Shown here: one piece after another, positions 31,320-42,875 of the stretch
Position numbering within the stretch: position 1 is the stretch's first letter
Layout: every line of letters starts with the position of its first letter
Source of the DNA: Prochlorococcus sp. AG-459-N19
GTDB lineage: Bacteria > Cyanobacteriota > Cyanobacteriia > PCC-6307 > Cyanobiaceae
NCBI GenBank assembly: GCA_003209375.1
Contig: QCRF01000003.1
Coordinates: 1-64,000, forward strand
Length of the DNA: 64,000 bases
Direction: 5' to 3'
Program-made: the position numbers and the translations under genes
Notes under the pieces: model-generated
The model's input: only the letters and a program-made list of their open reading frames with translations
What the model was told of the DNA's origin: nothing
The model's database searches: none

Positions 31320-32429
31320 TTACTTTGATGGAAGTTGAGGTAAATCTGAACCTAATTTAAATCTATAGAATCTTAATAAATAAGCCAATATTATAATTAT
31401 TAAAATAATAGATATCCCAATCAAGAGTTTGTTGAGGCTCCAGAAAGAAAATTCAAGACTATTTATCTGCCCTTGATTTAAATCCCAAATTATTAGATTT
31501 TTTGTGATTTCTAAATTTGAATTATTTTTATCAGCAAGGATAGCTTTATTAGGGTGAATAATTTTGAAAATGAGTTCTAAATTATCAATGCCTTTAATAG
31601 AATTTAGATCCAAATCTAACCTGTAAAAGTATTTTTTAAAAAAAATGAAGTTTTTTTGAGTAGTATTAATTTCTATATTTGTTGATTCTCCCGCTAACTC
31701 TCCAGCTGTATTTTGGGTGATTTTAAGAACTTGCTTTGTATCCTCTAAATTGAGATTTTTATGTTTCAAAGAAAAGGTTGATTCGTCTTGTTCAATTTCT
31801 GCGTCAGGAAAAATATCTTTCATCTTCTCTTCAAATTTTAATTGCCAAGGAAATTTCTTTATGTATTTACTCTCTATCACTAAATTATTAGTTATTGAAT
31901 CAAGTTCACTAAGATCAAGGGTATCCTCAATTTTTACGCAGCCACTTAAAAGTGGAATTAATAATAATAGTATTAAAAATATGATCAGTGAAAAGCCTTT
32001 CTGAAAAGGTTTTGTTTCACCAGTTGGTTTCTCAGTTACATTAATAAATTTTTTTTTCTTCAATACTTCTTTTTTATTGCGTAGTGAGTTAAGAGATTTC
32101 TTATTGAGTGATGGGTTGCTTTCAAACTGTACGTTCCAATTTTCTGGCTTTTTAATTTCAGGAGAATCTATAACTTCCATCAAATATTTAGCATTTTCTC
32201 TTGTCTTATTATCGTAAGATTTTAGAAGTTCTTTACAAAACCTTTTAGCCTCCTCCCTTTTATTGATACCACATAGAGCAGTAATTAAGATTGTCCTTAA
32301 ATTTACTCCCTCTTTGCTTGATAAAGGAAATGATTCGATTATGGGCAGAAGAAATTCAATGCAATAATGATACTCACCTTTAGCTAAAGCAAGTTCTACT
32401 TTTTCTAAAACTTGCTCATAAGTTTGCAT
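31320..32429 (-). CDS. DUF3153-like membrane protein with N-terminal helical (TPR-like) region
   Basis: 369 aa; N-terminal helical repeat, TM with lipobox-like LLLIPLLSGC, C-terminal TM. Confidence 0.7.
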   Translation of the reverse strand: MQTYEQVLEKVELALAKGEYHYCIEFLLPIIESFPLSSKEGVNLRTILITALCGINKREEAKRFCKELLKSYDNKTRENAKYLMEVIDSPEIKKPENWNVQFESNPSLNKKSLNSLRNKKEVLKKKKFINVTEKPTGETKPFQKGFSLIIFLILLLLIPLLSGCVKIEDTLDLSELDSITNNLVIESKYIKKFPWQLKFEEKMKDIFPDAEIEQDESTFSLKHKNLNLEDTKQVLKITQNTAGELAGESTNIEINTTQKNFIFFKKYFYRLDLDLNSIKGIDNLELIFKIIHPNKAILADKNNSNLEITKNLIIWDLNQGQINSLEFSFWSLNKLLIGISIILIIIILAYLLRFYRFKLGSDLPQLPSK

Positions 32430-32432
32430 GGG

Positions 32433-33284
32433 TTAGGCGACTATCATTGTACCTATTCCGGAATTTGTAAAAATTTCAAGAAGTAATGAATGTTCTATTC
32501 TTCCATCAATTATGTGAGCTGCTTTGACTCCTTGGGCTAAAGCTCTTATACAGCATTCTGTCTTTGGAATCATACCTTCAGTCACAATTTTTTTATCAAT
32601 AAAATCCCTTGCCCCTTTGAGATTAGTTTTCTCAACAAGACTATTTTTGTTATCTTTTTCTTTTAAAATTCCTTGAGTATCAGTAAGAAGAATAAGTTTT
32701 TCTGCATTTATTGCAGCAGCAATTTCTCCAGCAACAAAATCTGCATTAATGTTATGGGAAATACCCTCCAAGGTTGATCCAATGCTAGAAATAATTGGTA
32801 TGTATCCTTTAGAAATAAGAGGATCTAATATTTCAGGATTGATTTTTGTAACCTCTCCCACTAACCCATGGCTACCATCTCCTAGTTCTCTAGATTGAAT
32901 TAAGTTGCCATCAAGACCTGATATTCCCACAGCTAAGGATCCAGTTTTATTAATCCCTTTTACAATTTGTTTGTTAACTCTACCCATTAGAACCATCTCG
33001 ACAATTTCCATTGTTTTTTGATCAGTGATTCTTAATCCATTTTCGAATTTAGGAGATATTTCTAATTTCTTTAACCAATTATTAATCTCTGGTCCACCTC
33101 CATGAATTACTATCGGACAAACCCCAACGGTTGATAAAAGTGCAATGTCTCTAAAAAAAGCATTTTTTAAATTATCACTCTCCATAACAGAACCACCATA
33201 CTTGATAACAATTTTTCTACCTGAGAAACTTTGTATATATGGAAGTGCTTCGCTTAATATTGATACTCTTTGAGAATCATTCAT
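32433..33284 (-). CDS. argB: Acetylglutamate kinase
   Basis: [34 protein letters not shown]. Confidence 0.97.
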   Translation of the reverse strand: MNDSQRVSILSEALPYIQSFSGRKIVIKYGGSVMESDNLKNAFFRDIALLSTVGVCPIVIHGGGPEINNWLKKLEISPKFENGLRITDQKTMEIVEMVLMGRVNKQIVKGINKTGSLAVGISGLDGNLIQSRELGDGSHGLVGEVTKINPEILDPLISKGYIPIISSIGSTLEGISHNINADFVAGEIAAAINAEKLILLTDTQGILKEKDNKNSLVEKTNLKGARDFIDKKIVTEGMIPKTECCIRALAQGVKAAHIIDGRIEHSLLLEIFTNSGIGTMIVA

Positions 33285-33348
33285 TATTAAAATTCATTAA
33301 AACTTGATTGAATTGAGAAATTAGGTTTTTACAAATATATCCCTATAT

Positions 33349-33879
33349 TCAATAAAAGAGAATAAAATCAAATTCTTTTTTATTATCGTCGATAATAAAT
33401 TCTGATTCAAGACCTTTGACGAAAAACCTATTTAATCTTTCTTGTTTTTCAATCCATTTTTCTAGAGGGACAGCGTTTAATTCGAAACGCATTCTGAGAC
33501 CATTTTTTTCTTCCTTTGTAATTTCTTCTATTTCTTTTAATTGAGGGGGGTTATCCTCGTCCCACAAATTTAAAGATTCTAATGACGATTCAAGATGAGC
33601 TTTTATCCCATACCTCCATCTTGTAACATCTTTAACTAATGCTGTTAGTTCTTTTGGTCTATTAAATTTATTTGTCGCAAAATTTGTCTTGTCAAATAAC
33701 TCTACAGGAGGTATTTCGGAAGTCTTTAAGCCTAAGCCAATAAGGAAAATAGGTACTCCATAAAAAAAAGTAGGTACACTTAAATTCACTGAGTCTGTAA
33801 AATAAGCAGTCATTCCAACAAAAGCTAATATACCCCCAGCGGTTACGATTAAGTTTCCAGGCGATAAGTATTTCTTCAT
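33349..33879 (-). CDS. DUF2854 family protein
   Basis: PGNLIVTAGGILAFVGMTAYF; VPTFFYGVPIFLIGLGLKTSEIPPV. Confidence 0.8.
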   Translation of the reverse strand: MKKYLSPGNLIVTAGGILAFVGMTAYFTDSVNLSVPTFFYGVPIFLIGLGLKTSEIPPVELFDKTNFATNKFNRPKELTALVKDVTRWRYGIKAHLESSLESLNLWDEDNPPQLKEIEEITKEEKNGLRMRFELNAVPLEKWIEKQERLNRFFVKGLESEFIIDDNKKEFDFILFY

Positions 33880-33921
33880 TTTGATTTAGTAGAATGAGTT
33901 TTAAATGGGCTAACAAGTATT

Positions 33922-34104
33922 ATGCAAGATCCTAATACTGCAAATCAAGGGAATTTAATTTTTAAACTTGATCAAGATAGATCATGGCTACTAGAAAATC
34001 TTGATAAGGGTAAATGGCCAGAAATCAGAAGCGAACTTGCCGCGCTTGAAAGGAAAATAAGCAAGTTAATTATAAGTGTTCAAGAAAATAATGTTGATAT
34101 TTGA
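33922..34104 (+). CDS. Small conserved hypothetical protein
   Basis: 60 aa ORF filling the gap between DUF2854 and ssb. Confidence 0.6.
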   Translation: MQDPNTANQGNLIFKLDQDRSWLLENLDKGKWPEIRSELAALERKISKLIISVQENNVDI

Positions 34105-34105
34105 T

Positions 34106-34531
34106 TTAAAAAGGTATTTCGTCCACTTCAGGAACTAAAGGTGAACTATCCCAACTAGATTTTTTGGCGGTTTCTTTATTTTCAAATGACTCATTATTTT
34201 CTTTTTGATCAGAATTAATAACATCAACTGGCGATATTCGATGAATTTTTGAAGCTGTTAGTTCTGGTTGCTTTTCTTTCGTTCCGTCTTTTCTAGTGAC
34301 AGAATTCATCTTTAGACGGCCCTCAATAACAATATTTTGTCCCTCCTTTAGTTCATCTACCATTTCTTGTGCAATATTTCCCCATCCTATAATCTTTAGA
34401 TCTCTGGTTGGATCTTCACTACGTAATCCTTTAAAATTAACAATCATTTCTGCAATTGGAGTTTGGTTTTCTTTGGTATACCTCATTTGGGGAGCGCTAT
34501 TAATGACCGCCTGAATTAAACAATGATTCAT
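34106..34531 (-). CDS. ssb: Single-stranded DNA-binding protein
   Basis: OB-fold-like LKIIGWGNIAQEMVDELKEGQNIVIEGRL and C-terminal acidic tip DEIPF. Confidence 0.92.
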   Translation of the reverse strand: MNHCLIQAVINSAPQMRYTKENQTPIAEMIVNFKGLRSEDPTRDLKIIGWGNIAQEMVDELKEGQNIVIEGRLKMNSVTRKDGTKEKQPELTASKIHRISPVDVINSDQKENNESFENKETAKKSSWDSSPLVPEVDEIPF

Positions 34532-34559
34532 TACTTACTATTTAATTAAAGACATACTG

Positions 34560-35357
34560 ATGCAGAATCAAGGAAATTGCCATAAAAATGTTTGGATCCT
34601 ATCAGGAACTTCGGATGGACCTGAAATAGCTAATAGGCTTCTTGAACTTAATTATTCAGTCTTTGCAAGTGTTTTAACTTATAAAGCAGGGCAAGCTTAT
34701 ATTGAAAATCCAAAGTTACATATCATTACGGGGAAATTAAATAATAAAGATCAAATAATTAATTTCATAAATAAAAATAAAATCACATGCGTTGTCGATG
34801 CTACTCATCCGTTTGCCGTAATAATTTCTAAAAATCTTAATAATGCATGTAAAGAAATTAACAAACCTCTTTTCCTATTTGAGAGGAAATCTCTAATAAA
34901 TAAAACTAAAAATTTTTTTTATATTGATCATCTTAAGGATATAAATAATGTTGATATGGAAAATAAGAATATTCTTCTTGCAATAGGATCAAGATTCCTT
35001 AACGATACAGCTAGTTATTATATGAATTGTAAATCAAATGTATTTACAAGGGTACTTCCAACTTATGAGAGTATAACTAAAGCTTTTGGATCATGTATTA
35101 AAAATTCAAACATAGCGATACTTGAACCGAGTAAAAATAATAAAAGCATTTTAGAAAAAAAACTTTGTGATTTTTGGGAGATAGATTATATTCTATGCAG
35201 AGAATCTGGAAGTTATTCTCAGAAAAACTGGGAGAGTATAGTTTCTGGAAGTAAGATGAAGTTATTTTTGGTTAAAAGGCCGAAAGTTAAAAATGATTAT
35301 TCTTACTCTTTTGATCGATATCACAATTTGATAAATCACATAATTAAAAAATATTGA
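34560..35357 (+). CDS. cobK: Precorrin-6A reductase
   Basis: ILSGTSDGPEIANRLLE; VDATHPFAVIISKN; ILCRESG. Confidence 0.88.
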   Translation: MQNQGNCHKNVWILSGTSDGPEIANRLLELNYSVFASVLTYKAGQAYIENPKLHIITGKLNNKDQIINFINKNKITCVVDATHPFAVIISKNLNNACKEINKPLFLFERKSLINKTKNFFYIDHLKDINNVDMENKNILLAIGSRFLNDTASYYMNCKSNVFTRVLPTYESITKAFGSCIKNSNIAILEPSKNNKSILEKKLCDFWEIDYILCRESGSYSQKNWESIVSGSKMKLFLVKRPKVKNDYSYSFDRYHNLINHIIKKY

Positions 35358-35370
35358 TATTTAATTCATT

Positions 35371-35676
35371 ATGGAAGTATTAGTTATTATCACAACTGAA
35401 TCAAGTAACGCAAATGCTTTGCGAATGGCTAAATTACTAATACAAAATAAACTTGCAGCTTGTGTTTCGATAAAGGAAATTTTTTCAATTTATGAGTGGG
35501 ATGATGATATTGAAGAAACTAAAGAGTTTGAAATTACAATAAAAAGTAAACCAGAATTTAAAGGTTATTTATTTGAGTTCTTAAATAAAAATTCCACCTA
35601 TGATATCCCTCAAATTATTTACAAGAAATACTATTCTGAGATGAAATATTATGATTGGATAAACAAGACTATTTGA
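35371..35676 (+). CDS. cutA: Divalent cation tolerance protein CutA
   Basis: LAACVSIKEIFSIYEWDDDIEETKEFEITIKS; YDIPQII. Confidence 0.94.
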   Translation: MEVLVIITTESSNANALRMAKLLIQNKLAACVSIKEIFSIYEWDDDIEETKEFEITIKSKPEFKGYLFEFLNKNSTYDIPQIIYKKYYSEMKYYDWINKTI

Positions 35677-36687
35677 TTAAATTTCTCTTATTAACTCTCC
35701 AAAATCGATATTAGATCTAGATCCTAATTGTGTAATTATTTGTCCAGCACAAATTGAACCTATCTCTCCGCATTTTTTAAGGGGATAATTTTTTATTAAT
35801 CCATGAATAAATCCTCCCGCATAAATATCTCCTGCTCCTGTTGTATCAATAATCTTCCCTTTCGTAATTGACTTAATTACTTCGATAACATTTTTGTTAA
35901 TTATGAGAGAACCATTGCTACCTGAAGTTACTACGACTAATTCACATAAGGAGGACAGGTCTCCTCGGCAATTCGCTAATTTATCCTTTTTAAATAGACT
36001 CAAAATCTCTGATTCATTGCAAAAAACTATATCTACATAATTATCAATTAATTCCAAGAAACTCTCTCGGTGTCTATCTACACAAAATGAATCAGACAAT
36101 GAAAGAATTATTTTTGTATTAGATTGTTTTGCAATTTGAGCGGCTTTAAGAAAAGCATTTTTAGCTAATTCGCTGTCCCATAAATACCCTTCTAAATACA
36201 AGTATTTACTTTCTTTGAGTACACTAAAATCTATATCTTTTGGTTCAAACTCTATAGATGCTCCTAGGTAAGTGCACATAGTTCTCTGTGCATCAGGTGT
36301 AATCAAAATGATTGAATGGGCTGTTGAAGCCCCTTCAATGGTTGGTGGAGTATTGAATATAGTTTTACTTTTTTTAATATCTTCAGAAAAGAAATTACCA
36401 AATTGATCATTTTTTACCCTTCCAATAAACTGCACATGATTACCTAATTCTGCTAGGCAAACAACGGTATTTGCTGAGGATCCCCCTGATATTTGTTTGA
36501 TTACTTTGCAATTTTCTAACAATCTCTGAGATTCATCAGAATTGATGAGATTCATAGATCCTTTATCCAGATTATTTATCTCAAGAAATTCATCTTCAAT
36601 ATTTACAATAATATCTACAATCGCGTTGCCCAGGCCAATGAGATCAACCTTTTTATTATGTTCAAAATGTCTAAAGGATCCCTTCAT
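35677..36687 (-). CDS. PfkB-family carbohydrate/nucleoside kinase
   Basis: GGSSANTVVCLAELG; DTTGAGDIYAGGFIHGL. Confidence 0.93.
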   Translation of the reverse strand: MKGSFRHFEHNKKVDLIGLGNAIVDIIVNIEDEFLEINNLDKGSMNLINSDESQRLLENCKVIKQISGGSSANTVVCLAELGNHVQFIGRVKNDQFGNFFSEDIKKSKTIFNTPPTIEGASTAHSIILITPDAQRTMCTYLGASIEFEPKDIDFSVLKESKYLYLEGYLWDSELAKNAFLKAAQIAKQSNTKIILSLSDSFCVDRHRESFLELIDNYVDIVFCNESEILSLFKKDKLANCRGDLSSLCELVVVTSGSNGSLIINKNVIEVIKSITKGKIIDTTGAGDIYAGGFIHGLIKNYPLKKCGEIGSICAGQIITQLGSRSNIDFGELIREI

Positions 36688-36702
36688 TAATTTGAAACTA
36701 AA

Positions 36703-38067
<1,365 letters not shown>

Positions 38068-38094
38068 TTACTTTTGAAAAGTAAATAATTTGTA

Positions 38095-38559
38095 TCAACT
38101 TTCTCTTAGAACCATTTTTTCAGCAAGAGAAAATTCTTTGGTTAAACGCTCCTTTAGTTTATCTGGTAAAGGTCTAGATGCAAAGTTTTTGTAATGACCT
38201 GCCATAGCATTTAATGCTGTCTGCATGGTAGTAAATGATTGTGTTTTATTCACCATTCCTCTATTTCTATATCTGGAAATATAGTCAGTTATAAGTGCAA
38301 GAGCTTCACTTCTTACTTCATCTTTATTAGGAGAATCTTTTGGAGTATCAACAGCTGTTTGTAATGTTTTAACAACTGAAATTGTATCTTTTGTATAGTC
38401 ACCTGTCATAGAGGTTTTTACAGCTATAGAAGGGGAACTAAATAGTGTAAAAACAAGAATTAAAGATACTGAAAAGGATATAGCTTTGGTAAGATTTTTA
38501 AAAATTAATTTTGATGTCCATTTCCGTAACATAACTAAGCTCCCGAAAAAAATAAGCAT
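38095..38559 (-). CDS. psb27: Photosystem II assembly lipoprotein-like Psb27
   Basis: TGDYTKDTISVVKTLQTAV; ITDYISRYRNRGMVNKTQSFTTMQTALNAMAGHY. Confidence 0.92.
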   Translation of the reverse strand: MLIFFGSLVMLRKWTSKLIFKNLTKAISFSVSLILVFTLFSSPSIAVKTSMTGDYTKDTISVVKTLQTAVDTPKDSPNKDEVRSEALALITDYISRYRNRGMVNKTQSFTTMQTALNAMAGHYKNFASRPLPDKLKERLTKEFSLAEKMVLRES

Positions 38560-40361
38560 TAAGAATTTTTATTGTACATTATTTCTGATTCAGAAATAAA
38601 TGTTTCCAATAATTTATCAGCACTAACTTTAAACTTATTATTATTTGTTCTGCATAAGAGTTCTACTTCTTTATTAACAGAATCTCTGCCAATAATTATC
38701 TGAAAAGGAATACCAATTAATTCTGCATCTTTAAATTTAACTCCAGCTCTATCGTTTCTATCATCAAGAAGGACATCAATTTTATTAAGTAAGAAATTGT
38801 TATAGATTTGCTCAGTAAGTTCTCTTTGATTAGGATCTTTTAGGTTTGTTGGAATCATTATAACTTCAAAAGGAGAAATCTGGATAGGCCAACAAATTCC
38901 CTTTTCATCATGATTCTGTTCGATGGCAGCTTGTGCTATTCTTGTTACTCCAATTCCATAACAACCCATCCATAAATTTTTTAACTGACCATCCTTATCA
39001 GAGAACTTTGCATTTAATTTTTCACTATATTTTTGACCTAGTTGGAAAATATGTCCTATCTCAATACCTTTTTTTTCTTTAAGTTCCTCATCATCATCAA
39101 TACTTATTTTATCTCCTTTTTTGGCATTCCTGATATCCCCAATTAGATAGTCTTTCGAAGCAAAAGAAAATTCTTGAAAAACTTTATGGAAATTAACTTT
39201 ATTCCCACCACTTATAAACTTTGAAAGGCCACTTGCAGAATGGTCAGATATTCTTGTCCATTTTTTATCCCAATTAGAGGTAGCTTTAATAGTTTTATCA
39301 TCTAAATCTGGCCCGATAAAACCTAAGGGAAAATCAATTAGATTTTTTTCGATATTATTTTTGTCTTCAATCTTTTTAAGATTTAGGAGATTGAAATTAT
39401 GAAGTTTATTGATTAAGTTAAAAAGCTTTACTTCATTAATGTGTTGATCGCCTCTTATGCATGCAAGAATTGGGACCTCAAATTCACCTTCGAACTGTGC
39501 AAGGAATATTACTACTTTAATGATCTGACTAGGGTCTAAATTATTATTATCGCAAACTTCTTGGATTGTTTTTTGTTGAGGTGTTTCCAACCACTCTGCA
39601 ATATCATCTTTTAGTGGAATAGGTTGAGAGGGTAGAGAAACAGCTTTTTCAATATTTGCAGCATAAGATCCACTTTGAGTAAACAAAATGGAATCTTCTC
39701 CAGCATCAGCAGTGACCATGAATTCTTTTGAGGAGGCACCGCCAATTGCACCACTATCAGCTTCAACCCCTACTGTCTGCAGACCACAAGATTTAAAAAT
39801 ATTTTCATAAGCATTGCCCACCTTTTCATAGAAAGAAGCCAGGTCGTTTTCTGAAGAATGAAAAGAATAACCATCTTTCATTATAAATTCTCTACTTCTC
39901 ATCAATCCAAACCTTGGCCTTATTTCATCTCTAAATTTTGTCTGAATTTGATAAAAGCATTGAGGTAATTGCTTATAGGAGTTGATGGTCTCTGATGCAA
40001 TACTCGTGATTACCTCTTCGTGAGTTGGAGCTAAACCAAATTCTTTACCTTGTCTATCTTTGAGATTAAACATTATTCCTTCCCCTGCAGTATATCCTTC
40101 CCACCTTTCACTTTTTCTCCATAAATCTGCAGGATGAAGTTGGGGTAATAGTAATTTTGTACAACCAATACTATTAAGTTCTCTATCTATTATTGCGGAT
40201 ATTTTTTCAATAACTCTTAGCATTAAAGGCATGTATGCATAAATACCGCTATTAACTCTGCGAATATATCCAGCTTTTAAAAGTAATTGATGTGAAATAA
40301 TCTCAGCTTCAGAAGGTGTGTCACGAAGTGTCCCCAGAGGAAATGAGGTTGTCACGCGCAT
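38559..40361 (-). CDS. proS: Prolyl-tRNA synthetase
   Basis: MRVTTSFPLGTLRDTPSEAEIISHQLLLKAGYIRRVNSGIYAYMPL; FGLAPTHEEVIT. Confidence 0.97.
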   Translation of the reverse strand: MRVTTSFPLGTLRDTPSEAEIISHQLLLKAGYIRRVNSGIYAYMPLMLRVIEKISAIIDRELNSIGCTKLLLPQLHPADLWRKSERWEGYTAGEGIMFNLKDRQGKEFGLAPTHEEVITSIASETINSYKQLPQCFYQIQTKFRDEIRPRFGLMRSREFIMKDGYSFHSSENDLASFYEKVGNAYENIFKSCGLQTVGVEADSGAIGGASSKEFMVTADAGEDSILFTQSGSYAANIEKAVSLPSQPIPLKDDIAEWLETPQQKTIQEVCDNNNLDPSQIIKVVIFLAQFEGEFEVPILACIRGDQHINEVKLFNLINKLHNFNLLNLKKIEDKNNIEKNLIDFPLGFIGPDLDDKTIKATSNWDKKWTRISDHSASGLSKFISGGNKVNFHKVFQEFSFASKDYLIGDIRNAKKGDKISIDDDEELKEKKGIEIGHIFQLGQKYSEKLNAKFSDKDGQLKNLWMGCYGIGVTRIAQAAIEQNHDEKGICWPIQISPFEVIMIPTNLKDPNQRELTEQIYNNFLLNKIDVLLDDRNDRAGVKFKDAELIGIPFQIIIGRDSVNKEVELLCRTNNNKFKVSADKLLETFISESEIMYNKNS

Positions 40362-40534
40362 ACAAAAAATCCTTAATAATATTTAATTTTATCAATTAAG
40401 ATGGAAAAATAATTTAAAGTGTCTTGAGTCCCTCAACGCGGCTAGTCTAAAAATATTGTTTCTGCTAACTTTTTCAGTAATGAAGTTCAAACTCTTTTAA
40501 AAGTTCATTATTACTAAAACATTTTCTTAAGTTT

Positions 40535-40885
40535 ATGGAAAATATAGATTCTAATATTTCTAGCGAAGAGGAATTAGTAGGTATAGATGAAGTTCAAAAA
40601 TTCTTAAACAGATCAAGAGCCTCCGTCTATAGGTACACAAATACAGATTTAAGAAATCTAAACCCTAGCTTTAATCCAAGAAAATTAAATCCCGAATTTA
40701 GAACTGATCAAAAAGATCCTTTAAAATTTCATCCTAATGAAGTAGCAAGATTTGCAAAAGATATTTTAAGAATTAAGGAAGTTACTGTAGAGGTCTTTAA
40801 TACACCTTCCTCAGCTACTCAAAATATAATGGTGCAAATATTAGACGAGCTAAAATCTATTAGGTCTTTGCTGGAAAAAGAGTAA
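40535..40885 (+). CDS. Conserved hypothetical protein with HTH-like N-terminus
   Basis: GIDEVQKFLNRSRASVYRYTNTD ... FHPNEVARFAKDI looks MerR/excisionase-like. Confidence 0.65.
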   Translation: MENIDSNISSEEELVGIDEVQKFLNRSRASVYRYTNTDLRNLNPSFNPRKLNPEFRTDQKDPLKFHPNEVARFAKDILRIKEVTVEVFNTPSSATQNIMVQILDELKSIRSLLEKE

Positions 40886-40981
40886 TTAAAAAATTACTAG
40901 CCAACTTTTTGATTTATTGACATTTTGAATGTAAGATAATGATGTTTAATTATCTCCTTAATCTTTACCAATTAAGAGTTC

Positions 40982-41236
40982 TTGAGTTACACGAAATCAA
41001 AGCAATTTATTCAAAGTAAATCAAGCGAAGAATCTTCTCATGGTTCTGCTCGAAGTGATTTTGAGAGAGATGATGATGACCCTTTAAGTATAAAGAGTTT
41101 ATCAATAGCATCTCTAGGTATTATTTTTGCCATTTTGACAATTTTTTTACCTTCGATAAGCATTTTAATTGGAAGACCTTTTTCTCAAGGAAACGAGATA
41201 ATTCATAATCACGATTTTAAAAAAGATGGACCTTAG
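40982..41236 (+). CDS. Small single-TM hypothetical protein
   Basis: 84 aa, TTG start, acidic N-terminus and one TM; 3' end overlaps ppa start. Confidence 0.6.
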   Translation: MSYTKSKQFIQSKSSEESSHGSARSDFERDDDDPLSIKSLSIASLGIIFAILTIFLPSISILIGRPFSQGNEIIHNHDFKKDGP

Positions 41237-41780
41237 TTCAATACCTCCATCTCCAATGAAGGGAATAGTAAATATCGTTGTTGAAATACCTGCAGGGAGT
41301 AGGAATAAATATGAATATTGCTCTGATGCAGGAATAATGGCCTTAGACAGAGTATTGCATTCTTCAGTGAGGTACCCTTTTGATTATGGTTTCATCCCAA
41401 ATACACTCGCTGATGATGGAGCTCCACTTGATGCAATGGTGATAATGGATGAACCTACTTTTGCTGGTTGTTTAATAAAAGCTAGACCTATTGGAGTTTT
41501 GGATATGCATGATTGTGGTGCATATGATGGAAAACTTTTGTGTGTGCCTATGGCTAATCCTAGACAGGCTAATATAGTTAGTATTAATCAAATTGCTCCT
41601 AATCAACTTGAGGATGTTGCTGAATTCTTTAGGACAAGTAAAGGACTTGATGGAAGAACAGTTCAAATTGATGGTTGGAGGGATTTTGATGTGGTGGAAA
41701 ATTTATTGAAAAGTTGCATACCTCTAAAAAAGAAAAACTTTAAAGTACTTAAGAAATCAAAGATTAGTAAATCAAATTGA
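41226..41780 (+). CDS. ppa: Inorganic pyrophosphatase, family I (canonical)
   Basis: NKYEYCSDAGIMALDRVLHSSVRYPFDYGFIPNTLADDGAPLDAMV. Confidence 0.96.
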   Translation: MDLSSIPPSPMKGIVNIVVEIPAGSRNKYEYCSDAGIMALDRVLHSSVRYPFDYGFIPNTLADDGAPLDAMVIMDEPTFAGCLIKARPIGVLDMHDCGAYDGKLLCVPMANPRQANIVSINQIAPNQLEDVAEFFRTSKGLDGRTVQIDGWRDFDVVENLLKSCIPLKKKNFKVLKKSKISKSN

Positions 41781-42133
41781 AAAAAATAATTCTTTACAGT
41801 TATTTAAAATGCTCTACGTGCCGAAAAGCTGTAAAGTGGCTTGAAAGCAAAGATTTCGAATTTAAATTAATTGATATTGTCAAAGAACCACCACCTGTTC
41901 ATTATTTAAATCTTGCCTATGAACAATACTCTGATGATAAGAAAAGGATTTTTAACACAAGAGGTAAAGTCTTTAAAACTCTTAATCTTGATATTTATGG
42001 TTTATCAAGGGAAGAAATTATTCAACTTCTTTTAAGTGATGGCAAATTAATAAAAAGACCATTTTTGATTTACGAGGAGGAAAAAGTAATATTAGGGTTT
42101 AATGAAATTGAATATGTCAATCAATTTATATAA
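41777..42133 (+). CDS. ArsC/Spx/MgsR family protein
   Basis: LYSYLKCSTCRKAVKWLESKDFEFKLIDIVKEPP (CxxC). Confidence 0.88.
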   Translation: MKKIILYSYLKCSTCRKAVKWLESKDFEFKLIDIVKEPPPVHYLNLAYEQYSDDKKRIFNTRGKVFKTLNLDIYGLSREEIIQLLLSDGKLIKRPFLIYEEEKVILGFNEIEYVNQFI

Positions 42134-42162
42134 AGTTAAAAAATTAAAGCTTTATTAATTTC

Positions 42163-42822
42163 ATGCATTCTTCTATTAAAAGTTTTTTAAAAGAATGGGG
42201 TCTACTAATTCTATTAACTTTTTTTGTTTCTTCTTGTAGATCTTTTTTAGCAGAACCACGTTATATACCTTCTGGGTCAATGCTCCCAGAATTACAAATA
42301 AAAGATAGGCTAATAATTGAAAAATTTTCGCTAAGAAACTCTTTGCCAAAAAGAGGAGATATTGTCGTTTTTAATTCACCTTACTCCTTTGACGAAAAAT
42401 TAATTTCATTAAGATCTAAGCCTCTACCAAATAAAAGATATTGTTTTTTGATGAGTTTTCCTCCAATGTCGTTTATTCCTGGTTTGAGGGATCAAGCTTG
42501 TGATGCTTATATTAAAAGAGTGGTGGCACTCCCAGGAGAAATTGTCAGTGTAAATAAGAAGGGTGAATTAATAATAAATAATCAATCAATTCCTGAACCT
42601 TACGTCTCTTATAAGTGCTCAGTATCTCTCTTTAATAAATGCGGTGAATTTGAAAATATAAGAGTTCCTAAAGATCATTTTTTAGTTTTAGGTGATAACA
42701 GGTCGAATAGCTGGGATGGTAGATATTGGCCTGGAAGTAAATTTCTTCATAAAAATGAGATAATTGGTAAAGCATATTTCAGATTTTGGCCTCTTAGTCA
42801 AGTTGGCTTTTTCCATAAATAA
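42163..42822 (+). CDS. lepB: Signal peptidase I
   Basis: IPSGSMLPELQIKDRLI; YIKRVVALPGE; VLGDNRSNSWDGRYWG-like. Confidence 0.96.
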   Translation: MHSSIKSFLKEWGLLILLTFFVSSCRSFLAEPRYIPSGSMLPELQIKDRLIIEKFSLRNSLPKRGDIVVFNSPYSFDEKLISLRSKPLPNKRYCFLMSFPPMSFIPGLRDQACDAYIKRVVALPGEIVSVNKKGELIINNQSIPEPYVSYKCSVSLFNKCGEFENIRVPKDHFLVLGDNRSNSWDGRYWPGSKFLHKNEIIGKAYFRFWPLSQVGFFHK

Positions 42823-42875
42823 ACTCTTTTTTCTGCCTATGACTTCATCGAAAAAATTTTAAAAAGGGTTTTAAT

